Source: Flavimobilis rhizosphaerae
Lineage (GTDB): Bacteria; Actinomycetota; Actinomycetes; Actinomycetales; Cellulomonadaceae
Length of the DNA stretch: 64,000 nucleotides
Assembly (NCBI RefSeq): GCF_014852685.1
Contig: NZ_JACZDF010000001.1
Coordinates: forward strand, 62,001-126,000
Reading direction: 5' to 3'
Shown here: positions 63,932-64,000 of the stretch, piece after piece
Numbering within the stretch: position 1 is the first letter of the stretch
How the letters are laid out: every line of letters starts with the position of its first letter
Translations under genes and position numbers: made by a program
The notes under the pieces: generated by a model
The model's input: the letters and a program-made list of their open reading frames with translations, nothing else
What the model was told of the DNA's origin: nothing
Database searches by the model: none

Positions 63932-64000
63932 TCAGACCGCGAGCGTGAGCGCGTGCGGGGCCGGCCGCAGCCACACCGTCGAGCCCGCCTCCGCGCCGAG
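63932..64000 (-). CDS. C-terminal end of a possible ABC transporter ATP-binding protein (cut by window edge)
   Basis: The minus strand is open from the right edge to a stop at 63932, giving 22 residues: GAEAGSTVWLRPAPHALTLA in essence. The pattern is like the end of a TOBE domain of sugar, polyamine or molybdate ABC ATPases. Too little is visible for certainty. Confidence 0.35.
   Translation of the reverse strand, partial: LGAEAGSTVWLRPAPHALTLAV

Noticed and set aside
63664-63948. Plus-strand frame of 94 codons through the 41-bp array
   Set aside because: It consists of the tandem repeat read in one frame (CCADRLSTGWW-like units); no start signal or domain. The step of 41 is not a multiple of three, yet stops are avoided only because units are near-identical.

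Overview
The window is one stretch of a very GC-rich, third-position-biased genome with tightly packed genes, many ATGA/GTGA stop-start overlaps and many apparently leaderless starts. The gene set points to a high-GC Gram-positive bacterium: PurS/PurQ/small PurL, a SpoIIE-type phosphatase beside an anti-sigma antagonist, DUF3151 next to purA, an NnaR-type HemD-winged helix protein, a FabG4/FadA2-like operon and a GH6 cellulase. Order Micrococcales, perhaps a Cellulomonas-like family, fits best, but this is inference from gene content. I see no tRNA, rRNA, CRISPR array, prophage or recognisable transposase.

Layout. 0-2.2 kb: partner-switching signalling (phosphatase/kinase and STAS antagonist). 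2.3-8 kb: DUF3151, purA, an LCP cell-wall ligase and a single-chain PurD-PurC fusion. 8-9 kb: PadR regulator with a membrane partner. 9-14.3 kb: iron-siderophore uptake operon behind a DtxR/IdeR-like box. 14.4-16.8 kb: purS-purQ-acetyltransferase and a small acidic protein. 16.9-18.5 kb: secreted CARDB protein. 18.7-21.7 kb: first nirBD pair. 22-23 kb: an AbiEi/Vsr-like nuclease-fold gene enclosed by palindromes. 23.1-24.8 kb: metZ and rhodanese behind a candidate SAM riboswitch. 25-27.3 kb: two acetyltransferases and a pentapeptide-repeat protein. 27.6-29.2 kb: second PadR/membrane pair. 29.2-35.9 kb: fatty-acid oxidation locus (MaoC, FabG4, thiolase, divergent TetR, acyl-CoA oxidase/dehydrogenase). 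35.9-40 kb: membrane, lipoprotein and NAD-binding genes. 40.2-42.5 kb: purL. 42.8-54.7 kb: nitrate assimilation cluster (narK, nitrate reductase, FAD/[2Fe-2S] partner, second nirBD, siroheme methyltransferase, NnaR-like regulator), interrupted by a second palindrome-enclosed nuclease-fold gene. 54.7-57.3 kb: sugar-gene remnants around an intact mutarotase. 57.4-64 kb: cutC, gdhA, GH6 cellulase, RNB exonuclease, SCP-like protein, membrane protein, a 41-bp tandem repeat array and the end of a possible ABC ATPase.

How parts work together. Five purine genes (purA, purD-purC, purS, purQ, purL) are spread over 40 kb in four transcription units. Nitrate is imported by NarK, reduced to nitrite and then to ammonium by NirBD with siroheme made through the SUMT enzyme; GdhA, 4 kb on, can assimilate the ammonium. 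GlnR-like boxes precede narK and the second nirB.

Most unusual signal. A family of roughly 70-bp intergenic palindromes is built from a 10-12 bp word used twice forward and twice inverted with a fixed 19- or 20-bp step. Each of the two AbiEi/Vsr-like genes (339 and 340 aa) is enclosed on both sides by copies of its own word (CTACCCGCAAG for one, CGAGGTCGTGAG for the other). Gene-less elements with other words lie at 8955, 27311 and 42518. The arrangement resembles REP/RAYT systems in logic but uses a PD-(D/E)XK-like protein; I know of no description of it. The linkage is read directly from the sequence, whereas mobility and function are inference.
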